Translations under genes and position numbers: made by a program
The notes under the pieces: model-generated
Told to the model about the DNA's origin: nothing
The model's database searches: none
The model's input: only the letters and a program-made list of their open reading frames with translations
Assembly (NCBI RefSeq): GCF_024139115.2
Contig: NC_085141.1
Span: 220,943,783-221,007,782 of the forward strand
Length of the DNA: 64,000 bases
Source of the DNA: Armigeres subalbatus
Taxonomy: Eukaryota; Arthropoda; Insecta; Diptera; Culicidae
Direction: 5' to 3'
Shown: one piece after another, positions 21,922 through 33,200 of the stretch
How the letters are laid out: each line of letters begins with the position of its first letter
How positions within the stretch are numbered: the stretch's first letter is position 1

Positions 21922-23602
21922 GCGGCACTGTTCAAGCTATGTACGCAGGTAATGCCTGCCAACCAGAAGCAAGGGTTGCTGAAAAACACCAATCACTGGG
22001 AGCAACGACGACGAAGGAAGTGAAGAAACAGCAACACATTTCTCTTCACTTTCGCCAGACCGATCGAGGAACTATTCCGCTCAACCGAGCAAGGTTCCAA
22101 ATCCTTATCAAGCTATGTAAGCAGACAAAGTCTGTGGACCACGAGCACTACGCTCAGGAAAATCCGTCGCCAAGCGTGATAAATGGCACAGTCAGGTGTG
22201 ATGAGCAACAACTTTAAACTACCTCTCCACCTCGACAATCAATCGGCAAAGCAACTACCGGAGGAAGACCAACGTCCAAACGCAGAGGAAGACCAAAGCG
22301 GTCGTCGAACAATGTGGTTCTTCAACATTCCCGTCGCGCCAGGGAATGAGCCACAACGAACCGCGCGCCGTTCACGAAGCGAGAGAAATCGTACCCTGTT
22401 AAACTGGAAACGGATTGCAGGGAACTCTGCAGGACGGCAGTTCAGTTCCTGGATAGGAGGAGTGGAGGCCTCGGGTCGAGGACCAAAAATCCGTTCGGCG
22501 GGGGTCAAAGCTTACGGCCACTATCCGGCGCAAGGGAGCAACGACTGTGCAGTACTGTGAGTAGAGGAGTGGGGGACAAACTGTCCCGAAGCAAAAGCTG
22601 ATCGCATACCTTGCGGTCAAACCAGGCAAGAAACTACGGTTCATCCAACATTCCCATCGCGCCAAGGAATGAACCGTGCGCCGTTCACGAGGCGAGAGAA
22701 ATCGTACCCTGCAAACTGGCAACGGGTTGCAGGGACTCTATAGAAGAGCAGATCAGTTCCTGGGTAGGAGGAGTTGAAGCCTCGAGTCGAAGACCAAAAA
22801 TCTGTTCGGCGGGGGTTGACGCTTACGGCCACTATCCGGCGCAGGGAACAACGGTTATGCGGAGGAGAGAGAAGAAGGAGATGTCGTCGGGAACAAGTCA
22901 TGTTCCAACCGGGAGAAATAACAGCGAGCATGAGAGAAGAAGCACCAAAGACCGCCATCATGACCACAGCCGGTGGTTATGCCGTTAGCCGATCGAGAGA
23001 AATTGAGCCGTTCCACCGAATATTCGTTGACACATCGCACAGAGCTAAAAGTGGCAAAAATATATTTATCCAAATCGTATGCGTGGCCAAGAGTTAAAGC
23101 ACTGGGGGTTGTCATGAATGGTAACGCGACCCAGGGCGCGGTAAAACCCTATTTCCCGGCCTCGTGACAATTTAGTCGAGTAAATGCGTCTTTTCTCAGT
23201 ATTCCATACAAAACCAAAACAAACCAATTTTGTCCTTGTAAATAGTCTGTAAATATAGCTTCTTAGTGATTTGTGTGCGATTTCGCCTATTTTAGTCAAT
23301 ACAATAGGCTTAAATCCGATTTGAATGTTTTGCCGTAGTTTGGCCCGGATTTGTGGAAGCTAGCAAGGACTTTGGTCAGAGACGATTTGAGAGGTCGAAG
23401 ATTCTGCCAGATGTAGCTGGCGTGTTGTTAAGTCAGTTAGTGATGATGATGTTAGTAAGAAGAAGATTTGGCAAGCAGTTTAGGCTTGCGTATATAGTTG
23501 AGTTAGATTAAGGACTCGATGGTAACTTGAGGTCTGCTCAAGAGTTTAGTTGGCCGATTTGTCTCTGACCATCATCCTAGGAGGATGACTGAAGTATTTT
23601 TT
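21922..23602 (+). other. 3' non-coding region of the gypsy element
   Basis: About 1.7 kb lies between pol and the 3' LTR. Frames of 60 to 156 codons occur, but none has a signal peptide, membrane segment or env motif. The central part is an internal duplication (22315-22853). It is best taken as a long 3' untranslated region. Confidence 0.65.
22315..22853 (+). repeat. Two-copy tandem duplication in the element's 3' region
   Basis: Copy one (22315-22543) and copy two (22638-22853) both run from a ggttc...aacattccc start, through gagagaaatcgtaccctg and ggcgggggt, to acggccactatccggcgca. By eye they are about 80-85% alike. They encode different short frames, which argues against a conserved protein. 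Confidence 0.85.
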
Positions 23603-23645
23603 GAATTTTTCATAAATCGTTTGATCATCGATTTATGAAAAATTC
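23603..23645 (+). other. Perfect 17-bp hairpin just upstream of the 3' LTR
   Basis: gaatttttcataaatcg (23603-23619) and cgatttatgaaaaattc (23629-23645) are exact inverted copies around a 9-base loop. It ends 19 bases before the 3' LTR, where a polypurine tract would be expected; no clear polypurine tract is visible there. Its role is unknown. Confidence 0.85.
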
Positions 23646-23664
23646 TTCCGCTACGGTAGAGTTG

Positions 23665-25159
23665 TGTTACGTTTAGTTTTGATTTTGAATTAATAAGAAA
23701 TAATTAGTAAGTAAACGAACGCAAACACAAATTGGAAGAAACAATAGCGCAACAAGCGGAATGCACTTTTGATCCAGTGCAGATTTTTCGAACTTCAACT
23801 GCCATGTCAAGAGCGCTCCGTGTACGCGAACAACATGGAACAGACCTATCGCACAATGACGTTTATCAAATTGACATCTGCCCGCATGCACACGCACACA
23901 CCATCGTACGTCGCACAGAAAGTGAACGCAAGAAACGAAAAGTCATCGTAACTCGTCACCCACCTCTTGCCTGCGTCGAATGGCAAAAAAAAAAAAAAAA
24001 AGTAGATTTCTTTAAGGCCTGTGAAAGTGGTCAGTGCAGTGCTAAGAAAAGTTGTTGAAATTCCGGACCGTTTCGTGTCTGGTAGGCGGCATCGTTCCGT
24101 CTCAGTGTTCGCTGGTGGAATCGCGATTGGTGACGCGGACACAGGTGAGATAATCCTGCCGTTTCTGGTGTATGCTGCTGACGACAACTTAACCTATAAT
24201 AAACCGCAGGAAGCACGCACGTGCAAGTTCTCGGAATACGGCACAACGCCGCCGCAGGAAGAAGAGGCAACGCGCGCGAGTTTTATTCGTCCACAGCGCA
24301 ACAGGAATCACGGAAGAGCGGGTCAATTATTGTTACTCCGAAGGTAATTGCCATCAAAAGTTACAATTGAGGAGTCTAACCTCGCATTCTCTGCACTATT
24401 AGCTGACGAAGATCGAGCGCCTGGTGGTGTGACTGGTGAGAGGACAGGCTAAAACGCTCATCAAATTGAGCGGAAATACCCCACTGGGTAAGTGCCGGAA
24501 AGAAATTTGATTGTGGACATTTAGCTGAATAAATGATTCAACAGGGTTTTTTTTCGTGGAGCCAATTTCCATCATCGAGGTCCGGGAGGATCGTGATCGA
24601 GGCAGCGGTGCGACAAGGCGACGGGCGGATTGCCGATACATCGAGTGTGCTTCACTCGGCCGGCAGGACCAAGTCGGAGGAGATTCGTTCGGGAACCAGC
24701 AGCCCTTCGGTGGATCACTCGGAGGGACCCCATCCAGTTACTTGGTCGCACTGGACGGCCAGAGGGGTCTCCAGCAGAGTGATTAGGATGCATGCGTGGG
24801 ACGGCAGTGAAATGCGACAGGCGAACAGTCGCGGCAGCGAAAGCTCCGCCGAGGAAATAGTGTAGGGGGACGCCCCGAACACAAGAAGGTACCGTGAGTA
24901 CGGAGAAGAAACCGTGAGTAAGAAAACTGAGGTGTTTTGTAAAGTAGGAAGATAGAGAAAGAGGAGTGAAAAGGAAAGAAGATAAGATGAGTAGGAGGTA
25001 GGAAGTAACAGAGGAAAATGGGTGCATTACCCTAAATACATGTATTAAATTGAGACTTGTGGTTATTTGATTTGTGTTGGTGCTTTGGCCCTCCAGTCCA
25101 ATTGCTTCTTTTGTCCGCTTTGGTAGTTCTGCTCTACCCGCTACCGGAAACTCGCAATA
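23665..25159 (+). repeat. 3' LTR of the gypsy element
   Basis: It begins TGTTACGTTTAG and ends CTCGCAATA, and matches the 5' LTR except for the 874-bp insert, about a dozen substitutions and small indels (2 to 5 bases). Because it is uninterrupted, it shows the original LTR structure. Confidence 0.9.
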
Positions 25160-25163
25160 CTCT

Positions 25164-25700
25164 ATATGAATGATGTCAACTTCATCTTGAAGTGCTTCAA
25201 GCTATCATATGCCGATAACTTAAAGCTTCATTGCGTCATAAAATAACCACAACATGTCGAATTCTTGCAAGAGCAACTGACCACATTCGCTAACTGGTGC
25301 CGTATTGAATGCATCATGTTCAGTAATTTTATTCGGACGGAAGCGATCACTTTATCATCATAAATACCGTTTGGAACGACTTGGGTGTTATGATGGATTC
25401 CAAATTACCCTTAAAGGATTGTATCAAAGGCGTCATTACAGCTTGGTTTTATATTTCGATTTGCGAAAAAGGTTAAGGATATTTACTGCCTGAAATCCCT
25501 TTTTGTTCACTTCACTTCGCCCGATTCTTGAATACTGGGCTGCGTTCTACCAGAACGAAACGCATCGAATAGAAGAAATACAACGCAAGTTTATTTGCTA
25601 TATATCTAGGTTTGCCAGATTCGTTTTTAAAATCTTCCAAGCTATGTCAGTCGGTGCGAACTCATCAATCTGCAACTGCTTCAAACAAGAAGATGGAGAG
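25164..25700 (+). pseudogene. LINE reverse transcriptase, right half (split by gypsy element)
   Basis: Immediately after the gypsy element, translation gives YMNDVNFILKCFKLSYAD with Asn replacing the second catalytic Asp (YADN). A later block includes DLGVMMDSKL and LRPILEYWAAFYQ, the C-terminal region of CR1/Jockey-group LINEs. It continues 13935-14173. Several stops and frameshifts are present. Confidence 0.75.
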
Positions 25701-25734
25701 GATTAAGCTCTGGTGGATACCTCGCCAATGACAA

Positions 25735-26085
25735 CATTGCACTCGAGGGTGCGATTAGGATATCTGGCGTGCAGAAAAAACGGCACTATCGAGGCACGGT
25801 CGAATATGCTCTTGAGCTTTGTGGAAGACATCGACATCGATCGAAGCATAAGGATCGTTAACTCTACTAAGACAAAGTACATAGCTGCGAGTAGAGAAAG
25901 TGGATTCGAGTGAAAAGTGTTGCGTGCAATACTTGGTGGAAAACTAGAAAATGGTGTGTGGTGTTGTGTTGACGCATGAAAAGCTGTATAAAATGTATAG
26001 AGAAGAAAATATTGTGAATCGTATAAAATGCGGCAGACTTTAGTGGGTTGGTCACTTGGTCAATATCCCGAATCGGACTGAAAAT
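25735..26085 (+). pseudogene. RTE-type LINE fragment, heavily decayed
   Basis: Nucleotide similarity to the RTE element at 28440-29100 is visible: ctcgag..gcgattagg, then a vedidid remnant of FADDIDIIG, then INSTKTKY and an RAILGGKLENG remnant, and agactttagtgggttgg matching the GRLRWV block. It is short and full of breaks. Confidence 0.6.
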
Positions 26086-26408
26086 TAAACTTATCATTGG
26101 ACCATTGTATGAGGATTCGCAATTCAAGGATTTTGCTCGTACAGCAATTGGAAAGATTGGATTCATGATATTTTATATATATATAAATATGATATTTATA
26201 TTTTATAAAACAAGATATATTGTTTTCAAAATGTTTATGTTTTAGCCAATTTCACAATTGAAACAGATTTTACGACCGTGATTGAGATGAATCACTGATT
26301 TATCGACTTCATCGGTCAGTCATATACTCAAGGGATGAGGGAGTAGATAATCGAAAGATAATTGAAAATCGACAGATTAAAAGCCGTTCGCTAAGGCGCG
26401 AACAAGTA

Positions 26409-26602
26409 GGGACACGGCAGGTATTTTCGTCTGTTCGTCATAGTCTCGAAAACCAATAAAAAGACGCTTTTTTGTAAAACTCATACGTACCAAATCGTAA
26501 GCTCAGGAGAAACGTTCTACTATAGTGGAGTTCTAGCAAATGTACGTTGCTTTCGTTGGTTTTAGCCCCTACGACGAAGGACGGAAATACCTGCCGTGTC
26601 CC
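26409..26602. mobile_element. MITE with TA target site, 194 bp
   Basis: The ends gggacacggcaggtattt and (reverse complement of the right end) gggacacggcaggtattt are inverted and nearly perfect for about 33 bases. TA flanks at 26407-26408 and 26603-26604. No coding capacity. The Tc1/mariner-type class is inferred from the TA. Confidence 0.85.
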
Positions 26603-26693
26603 TATGAAGCAATAAAGTTTGAAAGGGAGACATGGAGACCATCTATTGAACAGCACACAATCGAATCGGCCTGTATTGGCATGGTGGTTTTTA

Positions 26694-27142
26694 TCCTGAG
26701 TAGAAGAAAACAGAAAAATAATATCAAATTTTACTATTAATATATGAATAACTGAATAGCAAAATCTGATATTAGTTTTTTTGATATAGATGCTAAAATA
26801 GCAAAAATAATAACAGACATTGCTCTAGCAAATAACTCATAAATAACTCATAACAAACCAATAGCAAAATATTTGAAGAAAAGAAAATATCAAAATCAGT
26901 TATTACTGATATGTTGAAAATGCAAATGATAAATGAATAACAAACTTTGCTATGATTGCAAAATGTGTTGTTCTGCTATTCTTTACAATAACATAAAAAT
27001 AACAAATTTTACTATTATAACAAAACTTGTTGTTGGGATGCTATTTTATGTTATTTATGAATAACATAAGAATAACAAAATCTAATCACAGCAAAATGTG
27101 TTATTATTATGTCATTTGTTTGTTATTCACCTCTACCCGGGA
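26694..27142. mobile_element. MITE with TA target site and AT-rich internal array, 449 bp
   Basis: The left end tcctgagtagaag and the right end, reversed as tcccgggtagagg, are similar inverted repeats, and TA lies on both sides (26692-26693, 27143-27144). Inside, loose copies of aataacaaaat and atagcaaaat recur on both strands. It abuts the start of the RTE element. Confidence 0.65.
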
Positions 27143-27492
27143 TACCACTAACCAAGCCGTCATCACTACCGCGTTTTCAGCAAAATTCGATCACTGTATC
27201 GAACGAAAGATCATAGCGAACGATGCGCTACAATATCCAGCGATTGGTAGGCACTGCACAGAGGCGACCCAAGACAGGATGGTTCGATGTGGAATGTCAG
27301 AAAGTGACAGACGAGAAGAACATTGCCAGAAGCCGGATGTTAGTGTCGGGTACCCGATCGAATAGATATCGGTACAAAAAAGCAAGAGCAGCAGAAAAAT
27401 AAACCCATCGCAGGTAGAAAATATAGGATGAATAAAAAGTGATTGGTGAGGCGCGGTAAAGAATGGAGCAGAATGATACGCGGAACTATAAG

Positions 27493-27631
27493 GGTGCGGC
27501 CAGAGTAGACGCGAAGTGCGATGCGAAGCGAAGCGTCCATACGATTTGACAGCTCCTTCTTTTTGATTGTTATTCCCTTGCGTGCAATTTTCGCGCGGCG
27601 ACGCGTTGGCGCGTCCACTCTGGCAGGCACC
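27493..27631. mobile_element. 139-bp MITE inside the RTE element, TAAG duplication
   Basis: The left end ggtgcggccagagtagacgcg and the reversed right end ggtgcctgccagagtggacg match at most positions over 22 bases. TAAG flanks both ends (27489-27492, 27632-27635). Removing it rejoins the RTE coding phrases RNYK and TVNGVQRKTAP in one frame. Class unassigned. Confidence 0.85.
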
Positions 27632-27722
27632 TAAGACTGTCAATGGCGTGCAGAGAAAGACAGCGCCATCTTCCGTCATGTGCAACGACCAAGAATGAAA
27701 TTTGTTGACAGGTTAAATCAAA

Positions 27723-28663
27723 GTGGCTGCCAGGTGGAAGCAACACTTCGAGACTTTTATGAATATTAGACGTGACGGTACATCGATGAACAGAATAAAT
27801 ATTAGTTATGATGGACAAGCTGTAGAGTCGCCTACACTAGATGAGGTTAGAAAAGCTTTTAAAGAGCTGAAAACAATAAGGCTATGGGGAAAGATCAACT
27901 CCTGAGTGAACTTCTCAAACATGGCATTCCGCAGCTATATGAAGTTCTGCATCAAATTATGTCGAAAATATGGGAAGGCGAGGAATTTCCTGCTAGCTGG
28001 TAGAACGGCCTCATAGCCCCTCTCTTTAAGAAAGGGCGCAGACTGGAGTGTGCCAATTACTGAGGAATAACCCTCCCTTATTCGGCTTACAAAATTATGT
28101 CCCGTATTCTGTTCAACAGATTGATACCGCTTGAAGAGTCATTCGTCGGCAAATACCAGGCAACGACGGATCAAATGTTTACCCTGAGACAAATCCTTGA
28201 TAAATTCCAGGAGTACAACTTGCAAACACATAATCTGTTTATTGATTTCAAGACGGCGAAACGAAATGAATTATGGCTAGAACATGGTTTTCCGGTGAAA
28301 CTGATACGGCTGATTCGTGCAACGTTGGTCAGATCGAAATCAAGTGTAAGGGTTGCGGATAAAACATCGACATCAGTTGTTACCTTAGATGGATTGAAGC
28401 AAGGTGATGCACTCTCGAATCTACTGTTCAATATAGCCCTCGAGAGAGCGATTAGGAGAGCTGGTATGCAAAGAAGCGGTACCATTATCACAAGATCGCA
28501 TATGCTTCTGGGATTTGCGGACGATATCGATATTATCGGGATTGATCGCCGTGCCGTGGAAGAGGCTTTTGCGCTTTTTAGGAGAGAGACAGCGAGGATT
28601 GGACTCACGATCAATACCAGCAAAACGAAGTACATGGTCGCTGGTTACGAAGTACATGGTTAA
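27723..28663 (+). pseudogene. RTE reverse transcriptase, internal deletions
   Basis: The linker (WKQHFETFMN, then SPTLDEVRKAFKELK) leads to a stop-containing region, with frames resuming at 28097. The RT has MFTLRQILDKFQEYN and LFIDFKTAKRNELW, where the residues between the first catalytic Asp and RNELW have been deleted. The second catalytic motif is intact in GFADDIDIIG. The fingers segment also lacks the usual GFR.GRS block. RTE reverse transcriptases prime on nicked DNA; this copy cannot work. Confidence 0.8.
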
Positions 28664-28780
28664 TGGTGGTGGTAGTGAAATGATGCTGAATGGTGAAAAA
28701 TTTGAAGTGCTAGAAGAATTTGTGTGTATTGGAACTAGTGACGTGCGATAATGATGTTACCCGCGAGGTGAAAAGGCGTA

Positions 28781-29245
28781 TTGCAGCTGCAAAAAGGGCT
28801 TATTACGGACTTCGTAACCAGTAAGTCCCGTAAGTCCCGTAGTCTGCAAACGAAGACAAAATTCGCACTGTATACTACTCCGATTCTTCCGGTGGCTCTA
28901 TACGGCCATGAAACATGGACGTTAAAGGAGGCTGATCGGAGAGCTCTCGGAGTGTTTGAGCGTGAGGTGTTGCGGACAATACTCGGCGGTAAACAGGAGA
29001 ACGGTATCTGGCAGCGTCGCATGAATCACGAGTTGTACCAGGTGTATAAATGGCTGGATATTATTATGCTTATACAACACGGCAGACTACGGTGGGTTGT
29101 TGTTCGTATGCCGGAAGAACGTCAAGCGAAAATAATATTTAGTAAAGAACCCGGAAGAGGCCGCTGGCTTCGTGAAAGGCCGCGTACACGATGGCTTTTT
29201 GCAGTTGAAGAGGGCCTGCGGGCGCTCAATGTTCAGGACAACTGA
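28781..29245 (+). pseudogene. RTE ORF2, C-terminal region
   Basis: A 154-codon frame carries ALYGHETWTLKEADRRAL, VFEREVLRTILGGK and RLRWVVVRMPEE, with RPRTRW near the end. This is the conserved tail of RTE-type LINEs (normally RLRW.GHV.RM). It is offset from the RT frame by a break near 28665-28780. The 3' tail follows. Confidence 0.8.
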
Positions 29246-29539
29246 AAGCGATTGGCCCAGGATCGAGTCCAGTGGAGAAGAATACTCCCTTCGGCGTAGG
29301 TTCATCGAAGAGCTGTAGCCCATCAAGTATCAAGTAAGTAAAAGAGGTTTCCAAATACTCTTATAATAGGTTCATGGTGGTTATCTAAAGAGGGCCACTT
29401 CGTCATATCTTACTCTTATAGTGGTCTTCAGAAGGCTGTCGTGTAATAATTAGTTTTATTGTTAGATCTTATAATTTGATCTTGAAAACCATTCTAAGAG
29501 TGGAATAAAACTTGAAATGTAACTTGGGAAGAGCTTCTC

Positions 29540-29646
29540 CCCGAGTAGCACACTTGTCACATATCAGTCACTGTGACTCATATGCGACCAAATTCAGTCA
29601 CATTGGAGTTGCTGCAACCAAATCTATCTGAACTGTGCTACTAGGG
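29540..29646. mobile_element. Small MITE, about 107 bp
   Basis: The left end cccgagtagcac and the right end gtgctactaggg are inverted with one mismatch. Internal phrases around gtcac and gtgac are also inverted. The target duplication is unclear (TC at most). Confidence 0.55.
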
Positions 29647-30030
29647 TCGTGTCTCTGGTGGGCTAATTTGTGCTCACTCACGCCTTCCAGCGCTATTTAA
29701 TGAAAGAAGAGGATTCGCTGCTTGCATCAGTGGTGTTGGATTGCGTGGTTGGGCTCAAATTCACCCACCAGTGACGTGAGAAGCTCTTGTTTACAAAAGC
29801 AGTTTCGCCCTTTTGAAATGTTGGTGCCGATATAACTAAAAAGATTTATATATTTTGTCTGTATATATTCGCCATTTTATTACCTCTTTCGTCTGTGAAA
29901 ACTGTTTCGGTTCCGAACGTTTTCTTAAGCAGACGACCGCGCAATTATAAAATAAAAACAATTCTGGTGGTTTTACAATGACCGTGGACATGTTTATCTC
30001 TGCAACTCCATCTATACGATTTGTGCAAGG
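29647..30030. other. No gene seen
   Basis: No domain-bearing frame and no terminal repeats were found between the MITEs on either side. Confidence 0.4.
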
Positions 30031-30038
30031 GTTTATGC

Positions 30039-30236
30039 AAAAGATATTTTAGTTACTAGTTAAAGATTGTCGCTGTCGTCGCTGTCCGGAACATCTTTTG
30101 CTGGCGAGGATAGGGGAGCTAAATGTCAAAGAAGGAAAATCCATACGATTTGACAGCTTGATACCCAACATGTTCCGGACAGCAGAACAAAGGGAACCGA
30201 AGCGACAATCTTTATCTAGTAACTAAAATATCTTTT
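30039..30236. mobile_element. Fold-back MITE with 8-bp duplication (hAT-type candidate)
   Basis: The terminal 36 bases are inverted with a single mismatch, starting aaaagatattttagttacta. The inverted similarity continues inward (tgtccggaacat against atgttccggaca), so nearly all 198 bp can fold. GTTTATGC flanks both sides (30031-30038, 30237-30244). If the ends are read as caaaag/cttttg the duplication shrinks to 6 bp. Eight bases would fit hAT transposases. Confidence 0.85.
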
Positions 30237-30244
30237 GTTTATGC

Positions 30245-33200
30245 CATGCTATGTTTTTTGAAGAAGTTTGATTTGATCAGTGTTCCATAATTGTGACCTG
30301 CGTGTTTCGTAATAACTTCCCGGTAGGTAATTTTGTTTGTTGCGCACTCACTCACCGAAAATATCATTCCACATCAACGTCGTTTCCCTAACTGCATTCA
30401 CCGTGTCTGTAAAATTTCTTAAAATTAGACCAACAGCATTTGTTCGGTGGGTACCTCGCAAAGGTCGGCGCAGCGGCCAATCCAAATGCCCATAAAATCA
30501 CCGAGGGTAAGCCCCTGTTGTAACTCACCCAATTCGAACGCCAGGAAGCGAATATTATTCAATCCGATCATTATCTGTCGTGTTTTCTCCGTATTTTTTG
30601 CCTTTTTCCTTTAAGCTTGTGCTTGGGTGGCAGACCGCGCGGGCCGGGCCGGTAGATAGCGGGCTCTCGTTTTCACGCCCAATTTCAAAGCGCACCATTT
30701 AAAGCGTGACCGCGTTCGCGCGATACACGGCCACCCATGTCTGTCCGGTGTTATGTCGAGGTTCTGGTAAGGCGCATATGTTTTCGGCAATCAGTTGGTC
30801 ATTTTAAAATGGTATCAATGGATCTAGGCGTCAACACTACCGGGTATGGTTAGTTTGTTCGCCAGCACGCGTTGAAAATAAGTGGAGTTCAACTGTTAAA
30901 GAAGTTCAAGCTCAAAAGAACAAATTCAATAAACTTCATACATAAGCCTAAGTAGTGTTCAATCTTTCTGAACCCAACCTAGTTCAGCGTTGGAATTCAT
31001 CAACCGATTCTGAATAAACATAACACCCTTGTCGACTGTTTTTAACAACCTGAAAATCCTTGAAAGCCTTTTAATGTTTTTTTCATCAGTTTTATTTTTG
31101 AATCATTAAATTGTCTCGCACCAAAATTCTCGCAATTATTTAATCTTCAAGGAATTTCAACATTTTTCAATGAGATCGTTAATTCTTTTCTTTTATTTTC
31201 AAAACAGCATATTTCTATCGAGTTCCAAAAACTAATAAATCAGTTTAATTTCATCTTATATAATTACAAGTAGTCATGGCCGAATTTAGATCCCAGTATA
31301 AAGACCGTGCATCTATCACACAACACGATGAATAAAAGAGTCGGTCTAGATGATACTATTTTTGCGGCTACACAATTGTGGATCAGATCTATATAACCGT
31401 ATAGCTATTATCGTATAAACGTATTTAATCATAAGGAACATAATGTCAAATTATTAACCACATTTGTCTTTCGTCATTTGCATTACGGCGTGCTTCCGTT
31501 TGCCCTACAATGCATTAATTGATACAAGACGCACAATATGTGTACAAGTCATTCCCAAAGCAAAACGGCAATATAATTTACGATTTCTCCAACGCTACTA
31601 ATTCAAATTCCGCACCGTCAAAAAGGCGCTCCTAATGACCATATAAAAATGCCAAAAAGGCCATATGCTGCTCCAGTGCACCGAATTAGGGTCCGACATG
31701 GAAGCGAGCGAAATTAATAAGTGCTTTCTCATAAATTTCGTCTACTGAACGAGAGACCACCACCGAGGGACAAAACCATGACTGACTGCTGCTTGTTGGT
31801 GCTAAACAATTTTGGTTTCAAACAAGTGAATTGGACGATTATTGGCCCCAGAGCACTCAACAAGAGTCAAACGGATGGATGAACCGTCTTGGAAGTTGGT
31901 GGAAGGTGAAGCAAAAGACCATAAATCAGTGCGAAATTGCTCATGCTGAAGTTACGACCGTACGTGTGCCTTTTATCCTAATTCGGAAGCGTGTCTTCGG
32001 GGGCGACTATAAAATTTATTGGCTTTTGGTGATCCATTGTGAATAGTGAAAAGCCCGAGAAAGATCCTTCGCCGCTTGCAAACTGGCTGAAATTTACGAT
32101 TCGATCGGCATGTCGAAGGTGGTTAACCCTCTGACGGTTCAGTTTTAAAGTAAAATTTCAGCTTGAGCTAAGATAATATAAACTTTTATAGTTTAATGAA
32201 AATTAAAATGTGATCCATTGAACCAACCAAATATTTTTGACGTAGGACTTACGTCTTTCTTTACTATACTGGGTGTCATTTAGATTTTTGGAAATCGAGA
32301 GCGTTACGCTGGAAGGGAAGATTTTGAACGTTACTAGCGCCTTTATCTTTCGATGGATTTTCAAGATTTATATATCAATCGACTCGGACACTCTCCACCA
32401 TTTTGCATATTTCATTGAAACTTAAGATTATTTACAATAAGCTATTGAAAATTTTAATTCTTGTCAAAGCCAGTAAAAATTTCATATGTAACCAATCCCG
32501 TGCATTCCTAACACGGACATCAGAATGCGGTATGCCACGGGCCTTCGGGTCTACCGGAAGATTTTCTGGGTGTATGAAAGAAGCAGTGCCTGCCGTGTGA
32601 GAGTCATTACCATTTGTGACAGCAGCGCGTACTGATGTGCTTTTTGTTTGCGCATTTTTCGTTTCGTTCGTTCGTTCGCTGTGTTTACCAACACAACGAC
32701 AGCATGCAGTTACCAGCGGTAGAACTGCTGGTGGGTCTACGAATATGCATGAAAGAAGTGGGCGCATTTTTTGTCATTCTGTGCTTGATGATGGTCGGAT
32801 GCGGTGGTGTCGGTTGCGATGGATGCAATCGCCCATCGCATCGCTCGGAGTTCACGGCTAGAGGCCGATGATGGCTGAGGCAGCGAGGGCAACGGTGGTG
32901 GATGAAGAAGAATAAAATTAGAGAGATTTGGTCTGCTCATCCAGGTGATTGGTTCATAATCCACATGATCCCGGGATGGATACGAGTCAAGTCGTATGGC
33001 TGACCATATGTTAAGTTGTGCTTGGTACTAAACGACACGTACATTAAAACATGGTTTTGATTCCCCAGCAAAAAAAATCAACTACACTGATGAAAAATTT
33101 GATTATAATAGTTACTTTCATTTATTGCAGAAGGCATTAACAATTAAAGATGCACAATCAGCAATAGTGTCCATTTTAGATTAGAAAATTTTGCTGTATT

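Larger units (their letters stand above)
14174..25159 (+). mobile_element. Ty3/gypsy LTR retrotransposon, nearly complete
   Basis: The order is LTR, primer binding site, gag, protease, RT/RNase H/integrase, a non-coding 3' region, LTR. Both LTRs begin TGTTACGTTTAG. A 4-bp CTCT flanks the element (14170-14173 and 25160-25163), consistent with a target duplication if the LTR ends in CAATA. The element sits inside an older LINE reverse transcriptase. LTR divergence by eye is about a dozen substitutions and four small indels over roughly 1.5 kb, so the insertion is fairly recent. No env-like gene is seen. Confidence 0.92.
27145..29346 (+). mobile_element. RTE-clade LINE, 5'-truncated and decayed
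   Basis: It begins in the endonuclease-to-RT linker and runs through reverse transcriptase and the C-terminal region to a 3' tail of aagtaagtaaa near 29333-29343. The same tail motif ends the RTE element at 60863 (-). It is broken by stops, deletions and a MITE at 27493-27631. Confidence 0.8.

Noticed and set aside
22183..22988. Possible env or accessory protein in the gypsy 3' region
   Set aside because: The frames come from a tandem duplication, have no signal peptide or membrane segment, and the two copies encode different products.
31810..32150. Bel/Pao pol fragment
   Set aside because: Only about 16 residues look similar and the neighbours do not; too weak to annotate.
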